This document shows positions 5,011-6,256 of a stretch of 6,256 nucleotides of DNA, piece by piece; position 1 is the first letter of the stretch; each line of letters begins with the position of its first letter. The notes beneath the pieces were generated by a model. The model made no database searches, was not told where the DNA came from, and saw nothing but the letters and a program-made list of their open reading frames with translations. The stretch spans positions 1 through 6,256 of the forward strand of contig CALWBJ010000161.1 in NCBI GenBank assembly GCA_944376035.1, given 5' to 3'. Both the position numbers and the translations under genes were made by a program. Source of the stretch: an uncultured Clostridia bacterium. Its GTDB lineage: Bacteria > Bacillota > Clostridia > Christensenellales > Borkfalkiaceae.

Positions 5011-6256
5011 CTATATTGCGGACAATCCTGTTATATAAACGATTTCATTATTGTTCGCGCTGTGCGGTTTGATTTTTATGCCGTCCGTAAAATCGCTGAG
5101 ATTATATACTCCGGTTCTTTCCGAAAACACAGAATCGAATCCGCGTACGGGGTCAAGAGTTGCGGCAGGTTCAAGACCGTTATAGAGTGCTGCGGCATAA
5201 ACCGTTACTTTTAACTGAGTTTTTCCGAGTTCTTTAAGTCTTTCCAAAACGTCCTGACCTATAACTATATAATCCCCGTATTTAGCGTCCTGATAGCAGC
5301 GAGCACACGTTACTTTATATGCGTCGGTGACTCTGCTGCCCGTATTCACGCTTTGGGTATACTCTATTATCATAGAAGGATTAGACCCCGATATTATTTT
5401 GACAAAATCGCTTCTCAAAAGATTTTCGCAATCTTTTTCTTCAATTGCTTGTAAGTTGAACGGCATATCGAAAGTAATTTCCGAAATCGCGACAGTCATA
5501 ACGGGCGCAGTAGCAAAATAAGTTACAAGCAAATCTTCGTCCGCGTCGAAACCGTCGAGTTTTATTCCTATTTTGGTCCAACCGTTAATCGTACCCTCCG
5601 CCACATACAGATGCAGGTCTCCGCCCGTATTGGTTTTTTTACTGTACCACGCAAGTCCCGCGGTAGGAGAAGAGATATTAAACACAATAGCCGTTGCGCC
5701 TGCCGTTTTGGCTTTTGCTATAACCTCGCGGTCAAAAAGTATTCCGTGATTGAGTTCGCTCGCCGAAGGCGCATTGTTTATATCAAATACAAGAGCGTTT
5801 TTGGTATCGCCACCCGCAGGGGTATATTCTTTATAAGAATAACTGAGCGGCTGAGCAGGCCATACGTATTCGTTAAGACCGGGTTCGATGAAGTTCTGCG
5901 AAAAATATTCTTCGGCGGTTACCACGTTGAACGTCTGAACTATTTCTTTAACTTTTTCACCGTTTTTAAGAATTTCTATTATATATTCGGTCTCTCCGCC
6001 TTTTTTTAGGGTATAATCGCCAAGAGCAATTTCGGTTTTTACCCCGCCCTGTTTTAAATAGTATCTGAAAGTTATATTTTGCTGAGCCGAATAGATTTCA
6101 AGTTCCGCGCCCTCGAAACGTATAATTTCAAAAACAGTAAATTCCTTTTCCTCAAAAGAATCCTCTACTTTAACTTCGGGCTCTTCCTCGTCGGTTACCG
6201 TGATTGATAAAGGATAATGTCCGTCGTTATAATTCAGATAAACAGTGCGCTCTCCT
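5011..6256 (-). CDS. Secreted or surface multidomain protein with Ig-like segments and two beta repeat domains, 5' end missing
   Basis: The frame is open from the window edge to the TAG at 5011-5013, giving the last 414 residues of a larger protein. A GTG at 5925 could mark a start but is internal: the 110 codons before it are open and read as natural beta-sheet protein. Residues 1-22 end a first Ig-like unit (HYPLSITVTDEEEPEVKVED), and 35-112 look like a second (LGDYTLKKGGETEYIIEIL, then a VQTFNVVTAEE exit strand). Residues about 137-265 and 292-414 are two copies of a beta-rich domain shared with the 575-residue protein downstream. A CxxC (TCARC, residues 317-320) lies in the second copy. 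The chain ends in YITGLSAI with no sorting motif or membrane anchor, so any anchor must be in the missing N-terminal part. Export is inferred from the domain style, not seen. A glycan-binding or adhesin role is plausible but unproven. Confidence 0.78.
   Translation of the reverse strand, partial: GERTVYLNYNDGHYPLSITVTDEEEPEVKVEDSFEEKEFTVFEIIRFEGAELEIYSAQQNITFRYYLKQGGVKTEIALGDYTLKKGGETEYIIEILKNGEKVKEIVQTFNVVTAEEYFSQNFIEPGLNEYVWPAQPLSYSYKEYTPAGGDTKNALVFDINNAPSASELNHGILFDREVIAKAKTAGATAIVFNISSPTAGLAWYSKKTNTGGDLHLYVAEGTINGWTKIGIKLDGFDADEDLLVTYFATAPVMTVAISEITFDMPFNLQAIEEKDCENLLRSDFVKIISGSNPSMIIEYTQSVNTGSRVTDAYKVTCARCYQDAKYGDYIVIGQDVLERLKELGKTQLKVTVYAAALYNGLEPAATLDPVRGFDSVFSERTGVYNLSDFTDGIKIKPHSANNNEIVYITGLSAI
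5014..5382 (-). other. Beta repeat domain, copy 2 (C-terminal end of the upstream secreted protein)
   Basis: Residues about 292-414 of the visible chain: PSMIIEYTQSVNTG, AYKVTC, DVLERLKELGKTQLKVTVY, LSDFTDGIKIKPHS, EIVYITGL. Every block has a counterpart at the same place in copy 3 (AFKITN, SVVEQFKNLGFEYLDISFY, LSDYYQGIIWKIHS, DVIYITKL). Confidence 0.62.
5461..5847 (-). other. Beta repeat domain, copy 1 (most diverged)
   Basis: Residues about 137-265 of the visible chain. ALVFDI, REVIAKAKTAGATAIVFNIS, GWTKIGIKLDGF and VAISEITFD fall in the same order as the blocks of copies 2-4. Identity is low, and membership rests on order, spacing and the helix with AG followed by a beta strand. Confidence 0.45.

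Noticed and set aside
5923..5925. GTG as a start codon for the first secreted protein
   Set aside because: The same frame continues open for 110 codons to the window edge with Ig-like sequence, so this codon is an internal Val.
5611..6009. Plus-strand open frame of 132 codons
   Set aside because: Antisense to the secreted protein with a continuous sensible beta-rich frame. The product is a basic, Phe-rich sequence of shadow type.

Overview
All genes in this window lie on the minus strand and are transcribed from high to low coordinates. They look like one continuous transcription unit of a Gram-positive bacterium, most likely an uncultured gut member of the Clostridia (Bacillota). The support is strong GGAGG-type ribosome binding sites before every complete gene, a lipoprotein sugar-binding protein with a MalF/MalG-type permease pair, an InlB-type (Listeria-Bacteroides) repeat, and a short peptide gene of a style I associate with gut Clostridia. 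The lineage is an inference; there is no rRNA or other marker gene here.

Layout in transcription order: (1) 6256-5011, the C-terminal 414 residues of a larger secreted or surface protein whose start lies outside the window; it has Ig-like beta segments followed by two copies of a beta-rich repeat domain. (2) 5010-4896, a very AT-rich 115-base gap, the only real intergenic space. (3) 4895-4770, a 41-residue peptide gene with a near-perfect Shine-Dalgarno sequence. (4) 4766-3039, a 575-residue secreted protein with a signal peptide, an N-terminal domain of unknown function, one InlB-type repeat and two more copies of the repeat domain seen in gene 1. (5) 3019-1253, a 588-residue lipoprotein, the substrate-binding component of a carbohydrate ABC importer. 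(6) 1250-312, the first membrane permease. (7) 312-1, the N-terminal third or so of the second permease, cut by the window edge.

Genes 3 to 7 are packed with gaps of 3, 19 and 2 bases and a 1-base overlap, and no terminator-like hairpin separates any of them. The natural reading is that secreted adhesin-like or carbohydrate-binding-like proteins are co-expressed with an oligosaccharide importer, as in Gram-positive glycan-use loci. No ATPase, glycoside hydrolase or regulator is visible, so the substrate cannot be named. The least explained items are the 41-residue peptide coupled to a secreted protein, and a roughly 120-residue domain that I see four times across two neighbouring genes.
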